Positions 43,757 to 51,720 of a stretch of 64,000 nucleotides of DNA are shown here, piece by piece. This DNA is from PGZG01 sp046292765 (lineage in GTDB: Bacteria; Pseudomonadota; Gammaproteobacteria; Pseudomonadales; Alcanivoracaceae), in assembly GCA_046292765.1 (NCBI GenBank), contig JBKBQA010000005.1:1-64000 (forward strand). The letters are read 5' to 3'. Each line of letters opens with the position of its first letter. Positions within the stretch are counted from its first letter, which is position 1. The notes beneath the pieces are model-generated. The model was not told where the DNA came from and did not search any database. It saw nothing but the letters and a program-made list of their open reading frames with translations. The translations under genes and the position numbers were made by a program.

Positions 43757-43782
43757 GGCGGACGACGGAACCGCCCGCTTTT
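43757..43782 (+). promoter_or_regulatory. Second hairpin with T-run before rmf
   Basis: GGCGG (43757-43761) pairs with CCGCC (43771-43775), followed by CGCTTTTCC. It directly follows the first hairpin. The short stem makes it weaker, but the repetition of hairpin plus T-run is notable. Confidence 0.4.
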
Positions 43783-43878
43783 CCCTGCGCCGAACGAACA
43801 AGCGAAGCTGATGTCCCCAGTAGTGCGGGCCTTCAATCCGGGCTCGACACCGCTGCCACAACCGAGAGGAAATACTCG

Positions 43879-44085
43879 ATGAAAAGACAGAAGAGAGATC
43901 GCGATACCCGAGCCTACACCCGCGGCTACCAGGCAGGCCTGCAAGGCAAATCCCAGGATATCTGCCCTTTTGGTGCCGTCACCCCCCGTTTTAACTGGAT
44001 CAGCGGCTGGCGCGAGGGCCGCGTTGATCACATCAACGGTTATGTCGGTGTTGCCAGCGTCCACAACCTCAAGGACCTTGGCTGA
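43879..44085 (+). CDS. rmf: Ribosome modulation factor
   Basis: 68 residues (55 in E. coli, about 70 in Pseudomonas). It dimerises 70S ribosomes into 100S particles in stationary phase. The family pattern is plain: MKRQKRDRDTRAYTRGYQAG, then GKSQDICPF and FNWISGWREGR. AGAGGA precedes the ATG by 8 bases. A rho-independent terminator follows at 44136. Hairpins upstream may control it. Confidence 0.95.
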   Translation: MKRQKRDRDTRAYTRGYQAGLQGKSQDICPFGAVTPRFNWISGWREGRVDHINGYVGVASVHNLKDLG

Positions 44086-44135
44086 CGCCGCAAGGAACTC
44101 CGCAAGGAGCAAACCGGGCGCTCCGGCGCCTCAAC

Positions 44136-44160
44136 AGGGCCCCTCCAGGGCCCTTTCCTT
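44136..44160 (+). terminator. Terminator of rmf
   Basis: AGGGCCC (44136-44142), loop CTCCA, GGGCCCT (44148-44154), then TTTCCTTTT. It lies between the convergent rmf and pyrD genes and ends 8 bases before the pyrD stop. Confidence 0.75.
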
Positions 44161-44167
44161 TTCTGGC

Positions 44168-45169
44168 TCACCGCCAGGCCTTGACCGCCTCGGCAATCAA
44201 CCCCGGCCCGCGGTAGATCAGGCCACTGTAAACCTGCACCAGACTGGCTCCGAGGCGCTGCTTGTCCGCCGCGTCACTGCCATTGAGGATGCCGCCCACG
44301 CCGATCACCGGCATCTTGCCCTGAAGCGCCTCGACCATGCTGGCCAGGGCCTGATCCGCCAGTGGTTTCAGAGGAGCACCGCTCAGGCCGCCGGCCTCAT
44401 TGCCGTGGCGCAACCCTTCAACCCCGGGCCGTGACAGGGTGGTATTGCCGACGATCACACCATCAATGCCATGACGCAAAAACGCATCGGCCATCGCCGC
44501 CATAGCCCCGGCGTCATTGTCCGGTGCGATCTTGATCAGCAACGGCACCCGGCGGCCAGCCTGCTGGTCGAGCCGGGTCTGCGCTTCACGCAAGGTGGAG
44601 AGCAGCGTTTCAAGCGCGTCACCATGCTGAAGCGTGCGCAGCCCGGGCGTGTTCGGAGAGGAAATGTTAACCACCACATAGGTGGCCGCCTGATGCACCC
44701 GTTCAAGACAGAACAGGTAATCATCCACCGCTCGCTCCACCGGAGTGACTGCATTTTTGCCGATGTTGATGCCGAGCACACCATCGAAACGGCTCTGCCC
44801 CACCGACCTGAGCAGATAATCGACGCCATGATTGTTGAAACCCATCCGGTTGATCAGTGCCTTCGCCGGTGGCACCCGGAACAACCTCGGCTTGGGATTG
44901 CCCGGCTGGGCACGGGGGGTGACGGTACCGATCTCGATAAAACCGAAGCCGAGCGCGGCAAGACCGCGGATGCAGTCGCCGTTCTTGTCGAGCCCTGCGG
45001 CAAGGCCCACCGGATTGGGGAAATCGATACCCATCACCCGCACCGGCTTATCCGGCACACAACCCGGCCACAGATGGCCTGCGCCGCGACGCAGCATCGC
45101 CAGTGTCAGATCGTGGGCTTGTTCACCGGACAGCGAAAACAATAAAGGGCGGGTAAGTTCGTAAAGCAT
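44168..45169 (-). CDS. pyrD: Dihydroorotate dehydrogenase (quinone), class 2
   Basis: 333 residues. Membrane-bound flavoenzyme of pyrimidine synthesis, passing electrons to quinone. The N-terminal helix LYELTRPLLFSL is the class 2 membrane hook; FMN and substrate motifs FPNPVGLAAGLDKNGD and NISSPNTPGLR (with the catalytic serine) and VGGILNG are seen. It is monocistronic. The leader holds a perfect -10 and a hairpin that covers the ribosome-binding site (45175-45200). Confidence 0.97.
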   Translation of the reverse strand: MLYELTRPLLFSLSGEQAHDLTLAMLRRGAGHLWPGCVPDKPVRVMGIDFPNPVGLAAGLDKNGDCIRGLAALGFGFIEIGTVTPRAQPGNPKPRLFRVPPAKALINRMGFNNHGVDYLLRSVGQSRFDGVLGINIGKNAVTPVERAVDDYLFCLERVHQAATYVVVNISSPNTPGLRTLQHGDALETLLSTLREAQTRLDQQAGRRVPLLIKIAPDNDAGAMAAMADAFLRHGIDGVIVGNTTLSRPGVEGLRHGNEAGGLSGAPLKPLADQALASMVEALQGKMPVIGVGGILNGSDAADKQRLGASLVQVYSGLIYRGPGLIAEAVKAWR

Positions 45170-45174
45170 GGCGG

Positions 45175-45200
45175 CACCTCATCAGGTGGCGCGCATTATA
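45175..45200 (-). promoter_or_regulatory. pyrD promoter and leader hairpin masking the ribosome-binding site
   Basis: On the minus strand a perfect -10 TATAAT (45195-45200) is followed by GCGCGC and then CACCT-GATG-AGGTG (45188-45175), whose second arm contains the Shine-Dalgarno GAGGTG of pyrD. The seventh base after the -10 is the first C of the stem. In E. coli pyrC and pyrD, pyrimidine levels choose the start base and thus whether such a hairpin forms; the same logic is inferred here. Confidence 0.6.
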
Positions 45201-45239
45201 GGGAAAGGAGGGGCAGTACTCCACGTAAAGCCCCGAAAG

Positions 45240-45278
45240 CAAAACCGAAAACGTGCGGCCGACCCTGGGGCCGGCCGC
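45240..45278 (-). terminator. Terminator after the RND exporter
   Basis: GCGGCCG (45255-45261) pairs with CGGCCGC (45272-45278); on the minus strand it is followed by CACGTTTTCGGTTTTGC. It starts 6 bases after the exporter stop and closes the 45285-55195 gene run. Confidence 0.65.
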
Positions 45279-45284
45279 CAGACA

Positions 45285-47681
45285 TCAGCCGCTGGTCTTG
45301 GCCTTCACCCGGGCCCGGGCCGCATCCGGCTTGAGCAGGAAGCGGGCCAGCGCCGGCAGCAGCCAGAGTGCGCCGATCATGTTCCAGAGGAACATGAAGG
45401 TGAGCAGGATGCCCATGTCGGCCTGAAACTTGATCGACGAGAAGATCCAGAAAATCACACCCAGTGCCAGCGTCAGACCGGTGAACGCCACCGCCTTGCC
45501 GGTGGTTTTCAGGGTCTCTCGGTAGGCCGTTTCAAGATCCAGACCCTGCTTCAGGTAATCCGCCAGGCGACTATAGATATAAATGCCGTAGTCGACACCA
45601 ATACCGACACCAAGGGCGATCACCGGCAACGTAGCCACCTTCACCCCAATGCCCATCTGCGCCATCAGCGCCTGACAAAGAATCGAGGTCAGACCCAGTG
45701 GAATCACGATACAAAGCACCGCGCGGATCGAACGGAAGGCGATCAAACACAGCAGGATCACCACGCCATATACCAGTGCCAGCATTGGATACTGACTGGC
45801 AGCGATGGTCTGGTTGGTGGCGGCTTCGACACCGGCATTACCCGAGGCGAGTTTGAACTCGATGATGCCTTCATCGTTATTCTGCTCGATGTAACGCTCT
45901 ACCATACCCGTGACACGATCCAGCGTTTCGGCCTTGTGGTCATCCAGGAACACCAGCAACGGCGTCAGGCTGCAGTCCAGATTAAACAGCGCCGATGGCA
46001 TAAAGCGCATGGCGTTGTTGAGCGCAAACTGGTCGCGGGAAATGGCCGCCCACTTGAGGCTGCCCTCGTTCATGTTGGCATTGATCTGCTTGGTCACGGA
46101 AGAAATGGTGACCACTTCCTGCACACCCTTGGTGTTACGCAGCTTCCAGCCAAGATCATCGACTCGCACCATGGCTTCGTAACTGTTACAGCCCTCCGGC
46201 GGCGTCGCCCCCATCACCACCAGCACATCGGCGCTGACACTGTAATTGGACACCAGAATGTTGGTGTCGTGGTTATAGCGGTAACGATCACTCGGTTTGT
46301 AGCCACGAGGACAGTCGCGCTCGACACAGGGATCCGGCCAAAGCTCGGGCGCCCCCACATCAAGATCACCGATCTTCAGATCCTTGCTGAGCCAGATACC
46401 GGCGCCGTAGCCGATAACGGCAATGACGATGGACACCGCCGCATATGGCGTTCGAGTGAAGCGGGCAAAAATCGACGCCAACGGGCCATCGGACTTGTTG
46501 TGCTCGATAACGCGATCGACGGAACGCTGCCCGGAACCGACATAGGAAAGCACCAGCGGCACGATCACAAGATTGGTCAGGATCACCACTGCCACACCGA
46601 TACTGGCCGCCAGCGCCAACTCACGAATTACGCCGACATCAATGATGTAGAGCGTCAGGAAGCCAATGGCATCACTGACCAATGCCACGCTACCGGGCAC
46701 CACCAGCGCCGTCAGCGTGCCCTGCGCCGCCTCGCGGGAACCCATTGCTCCCGCCAGCTTGTTCAGGAACATATTGACGATCTGCACGCCGTGACTCACG
46801 GCGATGGCAAAGACAAGGAATGGCACCAGCATTGAGTAGGGATCGATGGTGAAACCCATCATGGTCACCAGACCCAGCTGCCAGATCACGGCGATGAAAG
46901 AACAGGTCACCACCACCACCGAGCTGCGCAGCGAGCGGGTATCCATCAACAGCAGCACAGCCGTCAACGCCAGAATGACGAAGAAGAACATCGCCACTTC
47001 CTGGGCCGCCGCCATCACATCGCCGATCTTCTTGGCGATGCCAACAATGTGGATGCGAACAAAGGGGTACTCGGCCTCGTAACGCTCCCGAATCTCTTCA
47101 AGCGACGCAGACAGGGTGGGGATATCAAGACCAGCCTCACCGGCCAGCGCATCCATCAGGTGGGCATGAACGATACTGGAACGGAAATCATCCGCCACCA
47201 GACGACCGACATGACCAGAGCGCAGCACGTTGGTTCGCAACTGATCCAGCGACAGCTGACCGCCGTCGTAGTCATCCGGAATCACTTCTCCGCCCTGAAA
47301 GCCCTCTTCAGTGACTTCGTTCCAGCGCACGTCCGGTGTCCACAGGGAGCTGATCTTGGAAGGATCTACGCCGTCAAGGGAAAACACATCATCCGTGATG
47401 GCCTTGAGCACCTGCAGGTACTCATCGTTGAAGATGTCATCATTACGCACATCAACAACGATGATGCGAATGTCGTTACCAAGATCAACATCATCCTGAT
47501 GTTCAAGGAAATTCTGGATGTACGGGTGCTGCAACGGCACCATCTTGCGTACATCGGTGTTCACCGCAATCTTGCTGGCCTGAATGGCAAGGAAGACGGT
47601 GGCCAGCACAAAGGCCAGCAGAATAACCGGACGAACCGAAAACAGCCCCCGGGATACAGCTCTGGAAAATGCACTACCCAT
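45285..47681 (-). CDS. RND-superfamily (MMPL/HAE3-type) hydrophobe exporter
   Basis: 798 residues. One N-terminal membrane helix (about 18-38), a large periplasmic domain, five helices (about 232-400), a second periplasmic domain and a final set of helices (about 610-790), thus the 12-helix RND plan in the short MMPL-like form. Sequences such as NTDVRKMVPLQHPYIQNF and the mid-membrane FAIAVSHGVQIVN and GVGIGVDYGIYIYSR are typical of the group that moves lipids and hopanoids. It starts 11 bases after the YCF48 gene, whose relatives often accompany this pump. Cargo unknown; inferred to be a lipid, lipase product or similar. Confidence 0.9.
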   Translation of the reverse strand: MGSAFSRAVSRGLFSVRPVILLAFVLATVFLAIQASKIAVNTDVRKMVPLQHPYIQNFLEHQDDVDLGNDIRIIVVDVRNDDIFNDEYLQVLKAITDDVFSLDGVDPSKISSLWTPDVRWNEVTEEGFQGGEVIPDDYDGGQLSLDQLRTNVLRSGHVGRLVADDFRSSIVHAHLMDALAGEAGLDIPTLSASLEEIRERYEAEYPFVRIHIVGIAKKIGDVMAAAQEVAMFFFVILALTAVLLLMDTRSLRSSVVVVTCSFIAVIWQLGLVTMMGFTIDPYSMLVPFLVFAIAVSHGVQIVNMFLNKLAGAMGSREAAQGTLTALVVPGSVALVSDAIGFLTLYIIDVGVIRELALAASIGVAVVILTNLVIVPLVLSYVGSGQRSVDRVIEHNKSDGPLASIFARFTRTPYAAVSIVIAVIGYGAGIWLSKDLKIGDLDVGAPELWPDPCVERDCPRGYKPSDRYRYNHDTNILVSNYSVSADVLVVMGATPPEGCNSYEAMVRVDDLGWKLRNTKGVQEVVTISSVTKQINANMNEGSLKWAAISRDQFALNNAMRFMPSALFNLDCSLTPLLVFLDDHKAETLDRVTGMVERYIEQNNDEGIIEFKLASGNAGVEAATNQTIAASQYPMLALVYGVVILLCLIAFRSIRAVLCIVIPLGLTSILCQALMAQMGIGVKVATLPVIALGVGIGVDYGIYIYSRLADYLKQGLDLETAYRETLKTTGKAVAFTGLTLALGVIFWIFSSIKFQADMGILLTFMFLWNMIGALWLLPALARFLLKPDAARARVKAKTSG

Positions 47682-47692
47682 CGGAGAAGTCC

Positions 47693-48751
47693 TCAGCGAA
47701 TATCGTTTTTGACGCGGATACCGGCATCGCCGACCATCAGCATTTCAGCGCCGGTCAGCGGCAACACAGCCGACACCGACTCGCGATCACGCAGGTACTG
47801 AAGGGCGAAGCTGTTGCCGTTGTCGCGGCTCACCAGCACCACACCAGCACCACCGACGAGCACAATGGTGCCATCAGCCAGCACGGTGCCGCCGTTAATA
47901 CCGCGGGTAACGCCGGCCTGAACCTGCCGCCAGCTGTCGCCCTGATTTCGGCTCACCCAGAGGTTGCCCTGAAGGCCGAAGGCCACAACAGAACCATCCG
48001 CCAGTGACATCACGCCGAAGTACGAGCCCTGATAGGGACTTTTCAGCACGGCCCAGGAGCGACCAGCATCACGGGACCGATACATCAACCCCTTTTCACC
48101 CACCGCCAGCAGGGTATCGCTGCCGTTGATGCGGGCGATGGCATTCAAGTGCCAGCCTTCCCGGTTATCAAGCTTGTCGGTGGTCTTGTCCCAGTTACGA
48201 CCATTGACGGTTTCCACCACGTAGCCGTAGCCGCCAACCGCAATCGCCCTGTCCTTGCTCAGACACACCACATCCAGCAAGGGGGCACCGGACGTATCCT
48301 GGCCACCATTACCTGCGCTGTCGTCGCCGAAATCGTCGTAGTCGTCATAATCGTCGGCGTAATCATCATCGCCGTAGTCGTCATCAAGGTCATCGCCCCC
48401 GCGTGCGGCCAAGGCATCGGAATACTGAAGCTCCCAGGTCTGACCACCATCGCGGGTGCCGAGCACCACGGCATCGTGCCCCACCGCCCAGCCATTGCGC
48501 GCATCGGCAAAGCACACCGCCGTCAGCAGCACACCGGTGGGCGTCTGCGCCTTGCTCCAGTAACGCCCTTCATCATCGGAGTACAGGATATGGCCGCGAT
48601 CGCCGACAGCCACCACACGGGTTCCGGCGCGGGCTGCATCCAGATACAGGTTGGCAGACACCACCGGCGAGCGGGATGTGAGCACATCTGCCACCGCCGT
48701 CGACACGGGCAGAAGCGCCATCAAGCCAAGAGAACACAGGAATTTATTCAT
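47693..48751 (-). CDS. YCF48/BNR-repeat beta-propeller protein with an Asp-rich insert
   Basis: 352 residues with a signal peptide (cut near AVADV). Repeats of the W-A-V-G-H/x-x-x-x-V-L-x-T-x-D-G-G-x-T-W kind mark a YCF48-like propeller, known from photosystem assembly and often found beside RND pumps. Between blades, residues about 120-145 (48319-48394) are nearly all Asp with Tyr and Gly (DDDYGDDDYADDYDDYDDFG), which suggests calcium binding. It is followed after 11 bases by the exporter. GGAT lies 6 bases before the ATG at 48751. A terminator separates it from the lipase gene. Confidence 0.88.
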   Translation of the reverse strand: MNKFLCSLGLMALLPVSTAVADVLTSRSPVVSANLYLDAARAGTRVVAVGDRGHILYSDDEGRYWSKAQTPTGVLLTAVCFADARNGWAVGHDAVVLGTRDGGQTWELQYSDALAARGGDDLDDDYGDDDYADDYDDYDDFGDDSAGNGGQDTSGAPLLDVVCLSKDRAIAVGGYGYVVETVNGRNWDKTTDKLDNREGWHLNAIARINGSDTLLAVGEKGLMYRSRDAGRSWAVLKSPYQGSYFGVMSLADGSVVAFGLQGNLWVSRNQGDSWRQVQAGVTRGINGGTVLADGTIVLVGGAGVVLVSRDNGNSFALQYLRDRESVSAVLPLTGAEMLMVGDAGIRVKNDIR

Positions 48752-48821
48752 AAAACAATCCGTAGTACGAAACAGATCAAGAATATTCATTAGCAAAATC
48801 AGTCCGCTAGTCGCCGAAGTG

Positions 48822-48854
48822 AAAAGAGAGGGGCCGGATATCCGGCCCCTCTCT
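48822..48854 (-). terminator. Terminator between lipase and YCF48 genes
   Basis: A perfect 30-base palindrome (48825-48854, 15-bp arms, AGAGAGGGGCCGGAT and its complement). On the minus strand the stem runs into TCTTTTC. It begins 20 bases after the lipase stop, so it should end most transcripts of the upstream genes. Confidence 0.82.
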
Positions 48855-48873
48855 ACTTCTGGTTACAGCGACA

Positions 48874-51633
48874 TTATGGAGCGCACGGTGCGTTCGAGGC
48901 ATTCGCAACGGCCGGGGTAAATACCACGCCGTTACTGTCCGCCGGGATAACCGCGCCATCAGAAGCAACGAAGGTTGCCATCTGCGCCTGCATGGTCTGC
49001 AGCACACCGACATACTGGGCCGGGCCAGCAGGACCGGCAGGCGTCAGCAACGAACCGTGGGTGCCGTCAACATAACGGACGATACCGCCACCGGTGGCAC
49101 CACAGCTTGTCACAGTGCGCAGGTTCAGACCCTTGAAGGTAATAGCAGTGGCAGGCAGCGTACCGGCATCAACTGCTACCGGACCGATACCAAACGCCGC
49201 CGTAAGGCCCTGCTGAACTGCCGAGGCCACTGCCAGGAACCCTGTGCCCTGAGCCAGCGGATCGGTACCAGCCAATGCTACCGGCGTGGTAATAAAGTTC
49301 TGGTTAGCGAGGAAGCTGGTCTGGCCGGTCTGGCCAATCAGACCCCAAGCCGGGCCAAAGCTGGCCCCGAACACGTTGTTCGGCACCACCTGATCCGGGC
49401 ACGTCGTGCCGTTCAGGATACAGTTGAAGTTATCCGCCGGGTTGCCCATCACAGACTGCATCATGATCGGCGTGCCGTTGGTCACGATCTGCGTCGCAAA
49501 GTTGATCGGATCCAGACTGTCGATCATGGTCTGAGCGATGATCAGGAAGCCCTCATAGCTACCACTTGGCTTGATCAAGCCCGCGCCACTGAACAGACCC
49601 GCAGTGATCTGCGGCTCAAAGGCTGCTGAGCCATCGAGAATCTTGGCAATACCGCCACCAGCCACATTCAGTACCGCCGCCGTCACATCATCCTGCTGCG
49701 CGACGAAGGAGGTGCCAACAATGCCACCCAGCGACACACCGACGAAGCTGATTCGATCCGGGTCGATGGTGGTGCCAATGTTGCCGGCATTGAGGGCATT
49801 GCCACCATCTTCCACCAGAGCACGATGCAGGGAATGCAGGTCCACCGAGGCCTGACGCAAGGCATCACGGGCATTGGCCAGATTGGTCAGATTGATGAAG
49901 TTGTCACCGCTCGGGCAGTAGAAGTCAGTGCCGTTACCAACGTCGACGCCACTCATAGCCTGACACTGGGTCATCGGGCTGCTCACTTTCACGAGGCGCT
50001 CAAAAGCTCCACCGCTCAGTGCAGCCTGCAGCTGTGCCAGAGCGCTGAAGGTGTTGCCCGAGGGAGCGATACCATGCTTGGGCATGTCGATACCGACACC
50101 CACCATACAGGCATTGGCCAAGGCGTCTGCGACAGCCAGCAAGGTGCCACGGTTCGAGGTAATGCCGTGCTGATAGATCACCACCGGCAAGTTGCCGCCA
50201 GAACAATCCTCAAAGCCCATGGCTCCGGCCAGAGACTCTGCCCGCGGCGCGCTGATGATCACCGGGATACTGTGGTCTGTCTTGACCGCAGCCGGCTCAA
50301 AGCCATTACAGGCGACCAGATTCTCGGTGCCTGCGGGGCCAGTGTTGGCCGGCAACATGGTGCATGGGCCAGCACTGATCCAGCTTGCACGACTGGCTTT
50401 CCAGACCGAGGTATTCTGGCTGTCCGGGTCCATGAACTGGATGACGTCGTTCAACGTGCCCAGATAGATATGCGCAAGGTAATCAGGCGTAGACAGATCA
50501 CCGTCGGGGCCCGGGGAAGTGACCGCGATACCCGGCGTACCGGCCCATGCAGACACCGGGTTGAGAATGGTGAAGGAGGGCTCCGTGCCAGCCGCATCAA
50601 CAATGGCCTTGGCCTGCGCCATGGCGCCACCGATGTTCTGGGTCGATACGCTGTAGCTCAAAGACACATTGGCTGGCGAAATACCCTGACCAGCCAACGC
50701 AGTTAGGTGGCGGGCGGTAAGCTGGCGAAGCTGTTCCAGCTGCCACAACGAACCATAGGCGTCGGACAGCGAGTCACCATCATCAAGGGCCGCAAGAGCC
50801 TGGGCCTCAAGCCCCGCTAGCGCCCCGGCGATGGCTGCTGCCGGCGCGCCAACCGCAGCGTAGACCGGGTTGATCTTGGTGCATACCGCCACAGACGCAG
50901 GGTTACTGAAGTTACAGGAAGCGTCATCCGAGGACTGGATAATGAAATCCGGCTGAGCCAACGGCACACCTACTGCCAACTGGAATGAGCCATTCAGCAG
51001 CTGATAGGTCTGGTCCTGCCCTACGGCCGCGCCGCTGGCACCGATCACATCGTTCTCGATCACCACGATGTAGGTCGTGCTGGGCTGCAGCGGGCGCAGC
51101 GGCTGAATCAGCAGACTGGTGCCGCCACTGACACCGGCGACAAAATCCACACCCCAGATCAGCTCGCCGGAGATGGTCACTGGCGCAGCAGCGCCCGGAT
51201 CAAACCCGGAAGTGCGGAAAATTCGCACACCATTCTGCAGATCGGTACGGTTGGCTGGCCCTGCGATGCTGGCTGAGAAGCGTACAACCATGGGGGCGGT
51301 GGTGGAGAAGCCGTCCATGTTGTTCAGCGCGGTTTGCGGGTCGGCCAGAAATGGCGCCGCCGGCACGGCCGTTGACGTCATCAGTGTACCGGCTGCATTG
51401 GCCGGATTGAACGAAGACGGTTTGCCCGGAATATTGATGGAGCCGTCCGCCGTGCTGGCAAACAGCAAATCCACCGGGAACGGCAGACCGTCGCCACCAA
51501 GAGCCGGATTGAACACCGCCACCGCATTACCGGGCGCCGGAGCGGGTTGTAAGTCCGGGCCAACGGAATCACCGCAGCCCTGCATAGCCACTGCCAGAGC
51601 AGTCAGGCCAATCATTTTGGTTATGGTACGCAT
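48874..51633 (-). CDS. Large lipoprotein lipase (Pla-1/cef or VolA-like)
   Basis: 919 residues. The lipobox (AMQGC, Cys20) makes it a lipoprotein. An N-terminal Ig-like part is followed by an alpha/beta hydrolase domain with HGITSNRGT (oxyanion region), nucleophile GVSLGG near residue 633 and a probable catalytic His in DGTHGS near 857. The size and layout fit the extracellular Pla-1/cef lipase family, whose Vibrio member VolA is a surface lysophospholipase. It probably frees fatty acids from outside lipids. GGGAG precedes the ATG at 51633. It lies in the run DUF1302-DUF1329-lipase-YCF48-RND. Confidence 0.85.
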   Translation of the reverse strand: MRTITKMIGLTALAVAMQGCGDSVGPDLQPAPAPGNAVAVFNPALGGDGLPFPVDLLFASTADGSINIPGKPSSFNPANAAGTLMTSTAVPAAPFLADPQTALNNMDGFSTTAPMVVRFSASIAGPANRTDLQNGVRIFRTSGFDPGAAAPVTISGELIWGVDFVAGVSGGTSLLIQPLRPLQPSTTYIVVIENDVIGASGAAVGQDQTYQLLNGSFQLAVGVPLAQPDFIIQSSDDASCNFSNPASVAVCTKINPVYAAVGAPAAAIAGALAGLEAQALAALDDGDSLSDAYGSLWQLEQLRQLTARHLTALAGQGISPANVSLSYSVSTQNIGGAMAQAKAIVDAAGTEPSFTILNPVSAWAGTPGIAVTSPGPDGDLSTPDYLAHIYLGTLNDVIQFMDPDSQNTSVWKASRASWISAGPCTMLPANTGPAGTENLVACNGFEPAAVKTDHSIPVIISAPRAESLAGAMGFEDCSGGNLPVVIYQHGITSNRGTLLAVADALANACMVGVGIDMPKHGIAPSGNTFSALAQLQAALSGGAFERLVKVSSPMTQCQAMSGVDVGNGTDFYCPSGDNFINLTNLANARDALRQASVDLHSLHRALVEDGGNALNAGNIGTTIDPDRISFVGVSLGGIVGTSFVAQQDDVTAAVLNVAGGGIAKILDGSAAFEPQITAGLFSGAGLIKPSGSYEGFLIIAQTMIDSLDPINFATQIVTNGTPIMMQSVMGNPADNFNCILNGTTCPDQVVPNNVFGASFGPAWGLIGQTGQTSFLANQNFITTPVALAGTDPLAQGTGFLAVASAVQQGLTAAFGIGPVAVDAGTLPATAITFKGLNLRTVTSCGATGGGIVRYVDGTHGSLLTPAGPAGPAQYVGVLQTMQAQMATFVASDGAVIPADSNGVVFTPAVANASNAPCAP

Positions 51634-51675
51634 CGCTTCTCTCCCGATGTTCATACGCAATAATTATTTTTGTTT

Positions 51676-51706
51676 GCCGAGCCGCTGCCCGTGGCAGCGG
51701 CTCGGC
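51676..51706. promoter_or_regulatory. 14-bp perfect hairpin between DUF1329 and lipase genes
   Basis: GCCGAGCCGCTGCC (51676-51689) pairs perfectly with 51693-51706 around a 3-base loop. On the transcribed strand it is followed by AAACAAAAAT, not Ts, so it is not a normal terminator. It could protect the upstream mRNA end, setting different levels of the two genes. Confidence 0.6.
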
Positions 51707-51720
51707 CAATCATTCCCTGA

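Noticed and set aside
45168..46835. 555-codon plus-strand frame
   Set aside because: Antisense to the RND exporter; the translation is rich in His/Gln/Arg, as expected from reversed membrane codons.
48825..48854. 30-base perfect palindrome considered as an operator
   Set aside because: Position just after a stop codon and the T-run that follows on the transcribed strand make a terminator the simpler reading.
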